Origin: Alisma plantago-aquatica
Lineage: Eukaryota > Streptophyta > Magnoliopsida > Alismatales > Alismataceae
Assembly: GCA_963693085.1 (NCBI GenBank)
Contig: OY856410.1
Coordinates: forward strand, 886,876,335 to 886,940,334
Reading direction: 5' to 3'
Length of the DNA: 64,000 bases
The notes under the pieces were generated by a model. The model saw nothing but the letters and a program-made list of their open reading frames with translations. It did no database searches and had not been told where the DNA came from. Numbering within the stretch: the first letter of the stretch is position 1; every line of letters begins with the position of its first letter. Positions 47,481-57,803 of this stretch are shown here, in pieces. The translations under genes were made by a program, and so were the position numbers.

Positions 47481-48415
47481 CTGATTTCCTTGCTGCTTTC
47501 AGTGATTAATGATTGGTACTACTGGTTAGTATTACTTTAGTGATTACTTTAATTCAACAATTCGTAGTTTGTTATTTACAATTACTGATCTGCTTGCCGA
47601 TTTTAATGATTAGAGATACTGATTAATAGTAAGTATTGATGAATACTTAGTTAATTACTGATTTGTTGATTAGATATGTATAGAAGTTCCTTATAAATAT
47701 ATTTTTTATATACACATACATGTAATTTTGTATAAAATACATGATGTAGTGTGATCTTAAATCCTAGAGTGTACCCCTTTTGTTCTATGATGGTACCTAT
47801 GACCCTAAATACACCCATAAGGGTCTATTGTATCCTAAAGAAGATTTATTTATTCCTTCTGCCCTAATTTTTATATGGATCTTAATCTTATATCTCTTAC
47901 TCATAAATAAGGAAATATCCTCCCTTATGACCACCTTGATGTGTATGTCCCATATAATCCACATGTTGGACCCCAGAGTTGGTGAAAGATTTTCAATCGT
48001 GTGTATCACATGGGATTCTTATCTCAACACAATGGACTGCAATATATGCATCTAATGCCTTAAATGGAAGACTCGAATGTTATAAAATCCCATCAAAGTA
48101 GGTAGAAACAACTTATATATATTCAGATATTAATAATTCCATGAAGTGCACATTATCTTACTCAGGAAAAGTATGTGTATAATGTAGGATTCGTTCCATA
48201 TAATGGTTTGTTGCTTGCATATATTTGTCATATATTTGTGCTTCTAATCGTAATGTTTGGCCTAATTCAATAAATTTTGATGCATGTTGAAATAAGATTT
48301 AAACTTGTCAATTATAGCATCCTAATTTGATTTGATTAAACCCTAACATCAATTGTGATGAAACCCTAACATTAATCGTGATGAAACCCTAACATGTAAA
48401 TATCTATTATTGTGT

Positions 48416-48852
48416 TTGTTGGCCTAGAAACCCGTCCAAGATTGACTCATTAGGAGTAAATCTTGGATAGTCCCCAGTTTGGGACTGTTCTTGAACACCT
48501 AATCTCACTTAGGATGTAAGTGTATAATGTGTATTGGGTTTTCAAGAAAATTTCGGCAGCATTTCCCCGTTTGTTCTCTAAGTACATATGTACTTACAGA
48601 ACAGCGGGGAAATGCTGCCGAAATTTTCTTGAAAACCCAATACACATTATACACTTACTAGTGAGATTAGGTGTTCAAGGATGGGATAGGTGGTACACAT
48701 TTATTATATATAAGAATGACATCACATGTGTTTGTTGGCCTAGAAACCCGTCCAAGATTGACTCATTAGGAGTAAATCTTGGATAGTCCCCGGTTTGGGA
48801 CTGTTCTTGAACACCTAATCTCACTTAGGATGTAAGTGTATAATGTGTATTG
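48416..48852. repeat. Direct repeats and ~190 bp foldback replacing the CACTA transposase core
   Basis: A segment of about 127 bases starting TGTTTGTTGGCCTAGAAACC lies at 48416-48543 and, nearly identical, at 48726-48852. Between them the sequence folds back: 48516-48586 is the near-perfect inverted complement of 48588-48658, with the centre at TACATATGTA. Pairing extends outward to about 48490 and 48680 with one small indel. This is where the TNP2-type transposase domain should precede DUF4218. A transcript through it would form a long hairpin. Confidence 0.9.
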
Positions 48853-48879
48853 GCCCAGACTTTGTTTCTTTTTCAACAG

Positions 48880-49942
48880 TCTATGCAGCAAAGTTATTGA
48901 CCTTGATACTCTCGATAATTTGCAAAGAGAAGTGGTTGTTACCCTATGTCAGCTTGAGATGTATTTCCCTCCTTCATTCTTTGATATCATGGTACATCTT
49001 GTTGTCCACTTGACTAGGGAAGTGAAAATGTTGGGACCAGTTTTCTTGCATTGGATGTATCCCTTTGAACGATACATGAGCGTTTTTAAAGGTGATGTTC
49101 GAAACCGTTATCGGCCTGAAGGGAGTATTATTGAAGGTTATGTGGTGAGAGAGGTTATTGATTTTTGCAATGACTTTCTCAGTGGTAATGACACTCCTGA
49201 TAATGACAAGAATATTGAGGAGGGCAAAGGAATTTTGGGATCATGGGTGAAAGTAATCAGCCGTGAGCAGTTGGAACAAGCTCACTTGTATATTTTACAC
49301 AATATGGACAAAGTGAGTGTTTATATCGAGGAACATACCAATTTCATAAAGAGACAACATCCTCGAGCAAGTTCAATGTGGCTTGCTAGAGAGCATAATA
49401 AGACTTTTACTAAGTGGTTTGAAGATAAAGTCTTACATCAACTATCTCAAACACCAAATGATATTACAGAAACTATCAAATGCCTCGCCTTTAAACCAAA
49501 ACCGAATGTTATGTCTTATGAAGGGTTTGACATTAATGGATTCACATATTACGCAAAGCGCCAAGATGATAAGAGTGTCGTCCAAAATAGTGGGGTCACT
49601 CTTCAAGCGTCGACTATGTACTTTGCAAGAGCAAAGGATAAGAGTCCACGTGAAGCTAAAATGTCATATTACGGTGTCATTGAAGACATTTGGGAGTTTG
49701 ACTACATAGATTTCAAAATTCCGCTCTTTAAATGTAATTGGGTTGATAACACCAAAGGAGTTATAGTGGATGAATTGGGTTTCACTTTGGTAAACTTTGA
49801 AAAGATTGGCGAGAAGGGTGAACCATTCATATTGGCATCACAGGCGAAACAAATATTCTATATCGATGATCCTGCAAATGATAAATGGTCAGTTGTTCTT
49901 CATGGTAAAAGACAGTTCATTGAAGATCCTATAGATGAATAA
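48880..49942 (+). pseudogene. CACTA transposase-associated DUF4218 and DUF4216 domains, N-terminus missing
   Basis: After a likely acceptor CTTTTTCAACAG (48881) the frame reads LEMYFPPSFFDIMVHLVVHL, KMLGPVFLHWMYPFERYMSV and NRYRPEGSIIEGYVVREVID, the DUF4218 pattern of En/Spm TNP2 proteins. Then KPNVMSYEGFDINGFTYYAK, YYGVIEDIWEFDYIDFKIPL, FKCNWVDNTKGV and ASQAKQIFYIDDP give DUF4216, ending at stop 49942. The 350 residues are open and well preserved, in contrast to the surrounding retroelements. The catalytic N-terminal domain is absent. Confidence 0.9.
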
Positions 49943-50097
49943 GAGTACTATGATAAGTATGATGACTCCAGTCCATTCTCAGTTGGGTTGCCAACTCCAC
50001 AAAATATTGAAGCTAATGATGACTTATATGTGCGCGGAGATCACAATGAAGGATTGTTAATTGATAAAAGATCACAATTTTAGAGACATGTATGTTT

Positions 50098-50194
50098 ATA
50101 CAAATGCTAAATGTTTGCCTTTTCTAGTTAATACAAATGCTAAATGTTTGCCATTTTCTAGTTAATACAAATGCTAAATGTTTGCCTTTTTAAT
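50098..50194. repeat. Three tandem copies of a ~38 bp unit
   Basis: ACAAATGCTAAATGTTTGCC recurs at about 50119, 50154 (preceded by TAGTTAAT) and earlier from 50098, immediately 3' of the DUF4216 gene. Confidence 0.85.
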
Positions 50195-50206
50195 GACATT
50201 TTCAGA

Positions 50207-50843
50207 TGGCTGACCATGATGAGCATGATGTCCATGATGAGCATGAAGTCCATGATGAGCATGCTGTCCATGACGAGCATGGCGAGGATACCAATGTAAG
50301 TTCTAAAAACATATCCTGTATTTCTATAAAATTCATTATCTTCTAGTTATGTCATATATCTTATATTTATATATTGGGCTAATTCAGTGTGTTTATTTTT
50401 GTCAAATTTTAGGTTGATGATGCACATGTACCCACTGAAGCACTGGAGCAACTTGATGCGCAACACCAAACATTTAACAAGAAAAGGGGCATCACTCTGT
50501 TGAAGAAGTTAATAGCGCTTAGTGGCAGTGGATCCAAATTGGTTATGCAGATAATTATCCGACATGCCGCATTGGACATCGATAACATACATGAGGTATT
50601 ATATATAGTCTCATTAGTTAGTATGAAATATATCAATCTTATTTTTATATTATTACTTATATATATACATCATTCTCTTTGCAGGTGTTTAAAACTGACC
50701 ACACTATAGGTAAATGCTTAAAAAATATACATGCTCCATATACGATGGAAGCATTAGATGAAATAAGAGAAGAATGGGTAAAAGCCATACAAGCAGTGGC
50801 AACTGTAAGATATAATTGGGATGTTGATAGCGATAATGAATGA
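50207..50843 (+). CDS. Small spliced CACTA accessory gene (hypothetical)
   Basis: A plausible three-exon gene. Exon 1 from ATG 50207 encodes repeats of HDEH/VHDEH from a 24-base tandem repeat and ends at ACCAATGTAAGT (donor about 50295). Exon 2 (50412-50596) reads VDDAHVPTEALEQLDAQHQT, then KKLIALSGSGSKLVMQIIIR, and ends ATACATGAG|GTATTA. Exon 3, from CTTTGCAG (50684), reads VFKTDHTIGKCLKNIHAPYT, MEALDEIREEWVKAIQAVA and stops at 50843. Position after the transposase gene fits a second CACTA product, but I do not recognise a TNPA domain. Exon boundaries are inferred from splice consensus. Confidence 0.5.
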
Positions 50844-51094
50844 TACTTTGTAAATGAATATTTCTGAATGTTAATACTTGTATTTGAATGTTTCTATATG
50901 TGTGAATGTGAGAATTGAATTGATGTCTGAATGTATCTACTTGTGTGAAATTTTCCTTGGGACTTTTGCAGGTTTGTGGCCTGTTTGTAGGCTGATATCA
51001 ATGGATGTCGTAAACCTGCAGTTCAGAAACTGAACTGCAGGTTCTCATCCTGCTGACCAGCCACAGCAGGCCTGCAAAATGATATAAAAAAATA

Positions 51095-51650
51095 GATATA
51101 GGCGTCGGTTATTTACAGAAAACCGTCAGCAAAGACCTACAACGTCGGTTATTGGACAAAAACCGACGCCTAATAGTACAAACAACCCGACCGTGCAAGA
51201 TAGTACGGCCGTGGTGGAAAAGGCGTTGGTATAATTATATAAAACTGATGCCTATAGTACTAAACACGGCCGTGCAGGGAAGCACGGTCGTGTCATCTTA
51301 AAGTATGGCGTCGGTTTTTTTATAGAAAACCGACGCCAAAAGGGTTCGCGCCATAGAAAACAGCGTCATCTAGGACTCTTTCTGCGTCCGTTACCAAGTA
51401 AACACTGATCGTATAGTCCATATAGGCGTCGGTCTTTTAGTAGATAACCGACGCAGAATGTGTCCTAGATGACGACGTTTTCTGTGGCGCGAACCCTTTT
51501 GGCGTCGGTTATCTACTAAAAGACCAACGCCTATATGGACTATTGGCGTCGGTTGAAAAACCGACGCCGAAGTGTTTGACCTTTAGCGGAGCCCACATAG
51601 GCGTCGGTCAGAAACCGACGCCAAAGGGGGTTAAACAACCGACGCCAAAG
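51095..51650. repeat. Right subterminal repeats of the CACTA
   Basis: Many paired GGCGTCGGTT and AACCGACGCC units (for example 51101-51128, 51141-51170, 51307-51341, 51424-51456, 51500-51532, 51545-51571, 51600-51622). Two longer mirrored blocks surround 51340-51510: the stretch from GCGCCATAGAAAACAGCGTC near 51348 reappears in inverted form near 51467-51490. Expected binding region for the CACTA accessory protein. Confidence 0.85.
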
Positions 51651-51668
51651 GTTGTTTCTGTAGTAGTG

Positions 51669-52667
51669 GTACTAGTTCATTCTTATCATTTATGACAACA
51701 GTGGTTCCCCCTTTTTAGGGACCACTTGGATAGGACTAACCCACTGAGAATCAGAAATTGGATAGATAATACCCGCTTTCAAGAGTTTGAGAACTTCGAG
51801 GCGAACTACCTCTTTCAGATTTGGGTTCAGTTTTCTCTGGTGCTCCCTCAAGGGTTTGAACTCTTCTATCGTAAGTAGTTTATGCATGCATAGAGCTGGG
51901 TTTATGCCTATTAGGTCATTCATCTTGTACCCAATTGCTTTCTTATACTTCCTTAGTTCAGTGAGAAGCCTTTCTTCCTGATCGTCAACCAGAGAGGAGC
52001 TAATGATAACTGGACATAATTTTTCTTCATCTAGGAAGACATGTTTGAGCCCAGTTGGTAGAGTTTTCATTTCCGGGGCTTTGGGTACTTCTGTTGTCTC
52101 TAATATGGTGACAGATTTCAGTTCTTCAAAAGTAGTATCTGGGGCTTTTTCAGCCTTCTCCAAGTATTGCAGGCATTGTTGAACTAACTCGTTGGTTGAA
52201 AATTCAGCTTCTGGATTTATTAGAGCGTCCTCTAGGGCAACTTCTAGTTCTGGATTTGCTTGCTTGAGTTGAGACATTTTATCAATTGCTTCAAGCATAA
52301 AAACCTCTTCATGGATACTAGGGCTCTTCAGGCTGTTGAAAACCCAAAATTGAACAGTTTCTTTACCCAACCTCAAGGTAATTGTGCCTTCCTCGACATC
52401 AATTAATGCTCTAGATGTGGCGAGGAAGGGTCTACCGAATATTATCGGGTACCTTAGGTCTTCTTTTATATCCATAATGAAAAAATCACAAGGGACATAA
52501 GAGTCCCTCCCCTCCCTTACTCGAATATCTTCAAGGATTCCTAGGGGTGCAATAATGGTGGAATCAACGAGATGGATGGTCATTGTTGTAGGCAACAAGT
52601 CAGTGAACCCCAATCTTTTGCACATGGAAAATGGCATAATTGATATGTTGGCTCCCAAGTCGGCCAA
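51669..52667 (-). pseudogene. Athila protease and 5' part of reverse transcriptase
   Basis: A 325-residue open frame starts at 52667. The aspartic protease signature is MADLGANISIMP (usual DLGASI in this lineage), with FGRPFLATSRALIDVEEGTI further on. A linker leads to the RT start ALCMHKLLTIEEFKPLREHQ, RKLNPNLKEVVRLEVLKLL and WVSPIQVVPKKG near 51710, where a frame change occurs just before the CACTA. The Asp-Leu-Gly-Ala protease is typical of Athila. The RT continues on the far side of the CACTA at 46416. Confidence 0.92.
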
Positions 52668-53314
52668 TCCCTTTTTACAAGAAATGTTCCCAATAGAGCA
52701 TTGTGTGCTAAAGGAGCCAGGGTCCTTCTATTTTTTTGGCATTTTATTCAAAATGATATCGGAAGTTGTTTGGGCTAGCTTGATAGTTTCATGCTCCTCT
52801 GTCATATATTTCTTTGACAGCAAGGTCTTCAGATATTTGGACCAGGCTGGGATTTCAGATAAGGCATTGAGAAAGGGAATATCAACATAAAGTTTTTTCA
52901 TTACCTCTTTGAATTTCTGGAATCTAGAGTCTAGTCTGGTTTCCTTTAGCCTGCCAGGATAGGGTATCCTTGGCTTATATTGTAGAACCTCTGGTTCTTT
53001 GGGACCTTGTCCCTTTTCTTTCCTTTCTTCAGTTTCTTGACCTGATTCTTCTGTTGGGATGATTTCAGTTACATCCCTATCTTCTTGATTAACTGAGATG
53101 GCTTCAGTGAGAGCATGACCAGACCTTGTTGTAACAGCATTTAGTTGTTCTGGTCTATGTTTATCGTGCCTTATATTTGCTTCTGGCTAGCCAACGAAGG
53201 TGCCCACTAGAGGTTTTAGCTGAGCTGCTATCTATGCTAACTGGGTTTTCACAACTTTTTCCTAGGCTTGCTGGTTAGCCTACATAGTTTGTTGTGATTG
53301 CAGCATCTGCCTTA
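52668..53314 (-). pseudogene. Athila gag-protease linker, decayed
   Basis: No long open frame, but broken sequence continues between the Gln-rich gag C-terminus and the protease, including on the minus strand a PKIPYPGRLKETRLDSRFQKF-like stretch near 52960-52900 and KKLYVDIPFLNALSEIPAW. Both are standard pre-protease segments of Athila polyproteins. Confidence 0.65.
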
Positions 53315-54953
53315 TCAAGGATAGTTCATCAGTCTGCTGTGGTGGGGCATTCTTCTATTGAAATTGAGTGAGTTGTTGATGCCCTTGAGGTGGTTGTTGT
53401 TGTTGAGGTGTTGGCAATTGAGATTGCTACGGCTGTTGCAGATGAGTTTGTTGTAATTGCGGGTGCAGAGGAGGGTGAGTATATTGGTAGTATGCAGAGG
53501 GATTCCTTGGGTAGTTGGATCTCTGGAAATTGTTTCTAAAATTCCTTTGATTTTGGTTGTAGTTGTTTTGAAATCCAGGTGGTAGTCTGTTGGAAGATCC
53601 ACCTTGTGTTTTATGTTGCGGGTTAGCAGTCCCCGCAGGATTTCCATATTGAAACCCGGGATGGTTTCTCGGTTGATTTGGATTGTAGTAAGCTTGTCCT
53701 GGTATGGAATGGATGGAATTTACTTGTTCTGGAATCTGATCCTCAGGGTGCTCAATGATCGGCTCATACTGTGGTTGAGGTGGTTGCAAATCCATCATTA
53801 CATTATATAGGAGACCACATGACAATGTGGGATGATCAGATGCATGACATGCCTCTCAAGTTCCTATAGCTGCTTTAGGTTGTTGGGGGTTCTTCTTTCT
53901 GTCATACTCCCCAAATGATGCTTCGAGGGCTTGTTGTTTCTTGGCTATGGTTTTCAAAGCTTCAACTATGACTTTCATTTCCATAGACACTTCATCTTTA
54001 CAGACCTTTAGAACTCCTCCTGTGGTCACCCTCCCCCAATTGGATTGATTTTCGGCTCCAAGAGTGACGATCCTCCAGGCATCTTCATAGTTTTGTCTCA
54101 TAAAGTTTCCTCCAAATGTGGAATCTAATAACTTTTTAATTTCATCACTTACTCCTCTATAAAAAGTTTCTATGAGTTGATTTTGCGAGATTCCATGGTG
54201 AGGGCATTTCCTCAAGAGTTCCTTGAACCTTTCCCATGAGTCAGCCAGTGACTCTCCCAATAGTTGAAGGAATTGGTTGATTTGTCCTCTGATTTGGTAG
54301 GTTAGTGAAGGGGAAAGAATTTCTCCAAGAACTTCTCTTCCAAGGGAGCCCAGGTGGTGATTGGCTCCCCGTCCAAAGAATTATACCAGCTTAGTGCTCT
54401 TCCAAACTAGGTGAAGTTGAAGAGTCTGAGCATGACTGTGTCCATGGTTGTTCTAGCTTGTGGTACCAACCTACAAAGAGCTTTGAACCTCTTCAAATGG
54501 TCCATGCAGTCATCTCCTACACTTTCAGAGAATGAGATGCCCTGCATTATTTCGATCCATTGTGTCCTAATCTCAAAATTAGGAGTGTTGATGAGTGGTG
54601 ATTGGACAAGATGGTTGTCTTCATAGTTCTTGGGAACAACATAATCCCATAATTGCTTGCTTCTTACCAACTGTTGAGCAGCAGCCTTGGCTGCTTCAAT
54701 CTCGGCGTGGATGTGGGCTTGCTCTTCAGCTCGTACTTCAGCCTAAACTTGGGCGCGTGTATCGGCGATGAGTTGTGCTCGCTGGGCTGCTATGGAAGCA
54801 TTGGCCCTTTCCATCACTAATGCAGCTTGGTGTTATCTTCGGCCATTTGTTCGGCTCTTTGACGATTAAGTCTAATGCGGAGGTGGAAGCTTCTCTCTAC
54901 CTCAGAGTCGTATTCTAGATCAGGGGAGAAACTGAGATTATGCAATGGTTGCA
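53315..54953 (-). pseudogene. Athila gag, frameshifted
   Basis: Start proposed at ATG 54953 (MQPLHNLSFSPDLEYDSEVE). The retrotransposon gag core includes GDDCMDHLKRFKALCRL and, after stops, GESLADSWERFKELLRKCPH and ETFYRGVSDEIKKLLDSTFG. A zinc knuckle reads stop-EACHASDHPTLSC at 53860-53815, its first Cys replaced by TGA. A Pro/Gln/Asn-rich C-terminus follows (PNQPRNHPGFQYGNP). The HASDHPT-type knuckle and the CPHHGI core are features of Athila gag. Confidence 0.9.
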
Positions 54954-55109
54954 TACACGTCTTCTACCTGAGTAGAGGAAGAAACACACTTTTCAGATGA
55001 TGCAAGAGATGTGATGAAATCAAGAGAATATGGGGTGACATTTAAAGAAAAAGTGTAAAACCCTAACCAACTAGCAAGATGATAAATGAAATAAAAAATG
55101 TTCCATTGT

Positions 55110-55126
55110 CCCCAGCAACGACGCCA
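55110..55126 (-). other. Athila primer-binding site (tRNA-Asp type)
   Basis: The minus strand reads TGGCGTCGTTGCTGGGG five bases after the 5' LTR end. The complement of plant tRNA-Asp 3' end plus CCA is TGGCGCCGTTGCCGGGG, so 15 of 17 bases match. tRNA-Asp priming is characteristic of Athila elements. Confidence 0.8.
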
Positions 55127-55131
55127 ATTTT

Positions 55132-57122
55132 TGATGGAGCTTCCACTTGCGTGGAGTTGCGTGCACCACTAAAAAACCCAAAGATAGTAAGTCTTTATGT
55201 TTAGCCTTGCTTATACTAGATTAAAAACTCCACCCATGTATGATAGGATATGTGGAAGTCTTATCATAGTATAGTTAAGGGTTGAATCCACAAGACAAAG
55301 GTCTTGTTAAGATAAATAAGATAGAAAATGTTAGAATTTCATTTAACTCCTTAGCAGTTGGTATTTAGATCAAAGAGTTGGTTTGGTTGTTTAAACTAAG
55401 TGCAAGTAAAGTAAAGGCAAGAAAGTAATTTTGAGGTTGTAAACAATGTTAAGAAACCACTAGGATGTGATCGGCTTTCACCACCACTACACATGGATCA
55501 AAACATGCAACATAGTAACATAGCTTGCAATAAGAGTCTAAATTGGTATCTTTGTAGATTTAGTTTCCTTTCAGACAATTAACTATGAGAAGTGTGGTAA
55601 TGTTGCAAAGCCAGCCATCCCCAAACGAATGGTCACTTACTTTGCATCATTCCCTTCATAAAGTGTGTTCCTCGACTTATCAAGGTTGTACTTTTATACA
55701 TCAAATGATTCCATTTCATAGTATGAAAGTACAACGATGGAAGTGAGTTTACTCCACTCCTTGAAAAGCACTCCTAGATACCGAAACAGATGCATGGTGA
55801 CTACATACATCAAGAACCAACATTCAATCGAGATTCGAATCTAATAGAACAAACGTAGACAAATTCATACTAATAGATGAAAAGTAACACAAGTTGGGGA
55901 TCAAGCAACAAGCATTCATTAAACGATTGATGTTGAACTGAAAAGAAAGTATATCTCTATTGCAACTCATGAATTACATTTCATGAAATAAAAACATGGG
56001 TAGCGGGGCTACTCCCCGCACCCTAGTATATGAGACTACTCGCTCATGGCAAGAACAAAGAAGGGGGCGAGAAGAGAGAGAAAGAACATCATGTCCACGA
56101 AGGATGGAGGAAGGTCAACCCTTGGACGAGAGAGAACAACAATCTTCACACTTCGTAGCTTGCTTGATGATGAATCCTCCTCTACCCACATTCTTTGTCG
56201 ATGAGAGAGAAAGTAGCCTGGAGATGGAGTATGGAACTCAGACCGGCAGCCTCGGGGCAGTGAGTGAAGGATGGAATCGCTCTGGAACAATAGAGGTAGC
56301 CTTTGGGTGTCTGAAACTTGATCCCCAGTGAGGACCCCTTTGGGTTCTATTTATAGGATTTTTAGTGAGCCTTAAACAGTTTGGGGTATGTGGGTCCAAA
56401 TAGTCTTGGAGACCATTTGGATTTTCACACGGTTTGGAGACCATTTGGACACTCTCGGTCTAGAGACCGTTTGATTCTTCTCGGTCTGAAACCATTTCGA
56501 CTCTCTCGGACTGGAGACCATTTGAGTCTTCTCGGTCTGAAACCGTTTGCTTTCATTCGATCTTGGGGTCGAGTGGCTTCATACGGTCTCGGGACCAGTT
56601 GATCTACATTCGGTCTTGGGACCGTTTGTCTTCATACAGTCTCGGAACCATTTGACCCTTATTCAGTCTTGGGATCGTGTGGTTTCATACGGTCTCAGGA
56701 CAGGTTGATCTCCATTCGGTCTTGGGACCGTTTGGCTTCATACAGTCTTGGGACCATTTGGCTTCACATGGTCTTGGGACCGTTTGATCTTTATTCGGTC
56801 CTGGTACCATTCAGCTTTCATTCAGTCTTGGGACCGTTTGGCTTCCATTCGGTCTTGGGACCCTTTGGTCTCCATTCGGTCTTGGGATCATTTGGTCTCT
56901 ATTCGGTCTTGGGACTATTTGGCATCCATTCGGTCTTGGGACCGTTCAGGGGGGTTTTGTAATTTTTTTGTGCTTTTCTATAGGAAGTGAAAAGGAGAAG
57001 TTAATCTAATGGTATATTTAAAAAAAGGTGGAAGGTTAAAGATTCTATCTAATTTAACTAAGAAAGAGTATCGAAAATTGAGGAAAACAAGTAAGATAAC
57101 ATCGCAAAATGGGAGGTTATCA
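55132..57122 (-). repeat. Athila 5' LTR
   Basis: About 1.99 kb, partner of 34971-36912. Contains the palindromic array (56396-56953) and TATA box (56347-56356). Differences from the other LTR are mainly single bases and gain or loss of array units. Confidence 0.93.
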
Positions 57123-57127
57123 TATGG

Positions 57128-57803
57128 ACATTCTCACTATGATGTCAGTCTAATTTATCTAGAGTCTACTCTTATTATATTTTCAATAAGAGTCATTAGA
57201 TCCCAGTAACGCATCCTATTAGCCAGACCAGGCCAAACCTGCAGTCCTGAAGCCAAGAGCTACTCAAGATTAACCGACTCCAATTAATCTCAAACATGTG
57301 GAAAGTACTTAGGGCAAACTCATTTAAACATAACTTTTGGTCTACTTGATACAAAGAATATAAATAATAACTGAATCACTTCATGATACACAACAATATA
57401 AAAGAACCATATATATATTCTACAAACTGATAATCTGAATCCATACATATAAGAGCATTTTCAATGATCTCTAATCAAAGAAGCAATATAAAGCCAGAGT
57501 TGTCTCACATTCTATGTTTAATCTCTTACTCCTTCATTACTTTCTAGTCTCCTAACCCTAAGATTTCTAGGGTTTCTCTCTAGCCCATCCTTCCTCTACA
57601 TACCTGGCCAGGGCATTCAGAGAAGAATAGAGAAAGTATCTTGATACTAGTCAACCTAGGTATCCAGATACCGGGCCAGGGTATCCAAACACCCAGACTT
57701 CCCAAATCTATAGACACATCACCTACTATCTTCCACACTTATAACTCTAACTTTATATCCTAATGGTCCCTGACGACTCAACATAAGCTCTGATACCAAA
57801 ACA
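57128..57803 (-). other. Element X interior, 5' part, with primer-binding site
   Basis: Non-coding sequence between the Athila insertion and the X 5' LTR. The minus strand reads TGGTATCAGAGC at 57798-57787, five bases from the LTR end, the tRNA-Met primer site. Confidence 0.8.

Larger units (their letters stand above)
46417..51668 (+). mobile_element. CACTA (En/Spm) DNA transposon inserted in Athila RT
   Basis: Perfect 18-base terminal inverted repeats, CACTACTACAGAAACAAC at 46417-46434 and its complement at 51651-51668. The three-base target duplication GTA lies on both sides (46414-46416 and 51669-51671). Subterminal arrays of GGCGTCGGTT and AACCGACGCC occupy both ends. The interior, on the plus strand, has a GC-rich first part, a DUF4218/DUF4216 transposase-C-terminal gene and a small downstream gene. 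The transposase core region is absent, so it would need help to move. Confidence 0.95.
34971..57122 (-). mobile_element. Athila-type Ty3/gypsy retrotransposon with long extra 3' ORFs, interrupted by a CACTA
   Basis: LTRs at 34971-36912 and 55132-57122 both start TGATGGAGC and end GGTTATCA. The target duplication TATGG is perfect (34966-34970 and 57123-57127). The primer site at 55110-55126 matches tRNA-Asp with two differences, as in Athila elements, and the polypurine tract is a G9 run next to 36912. Order on the minus strand is gag, protease, RT (split by CACTA 46417-51668), RNase H, integrase, a spacer with an LTR-like array, ORF3a, then ORF3b with two peptidase-like domains. Without the CACTA it would be about 16.9 kb. 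All frames carry stops or shifts. Confidence 0.93.
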
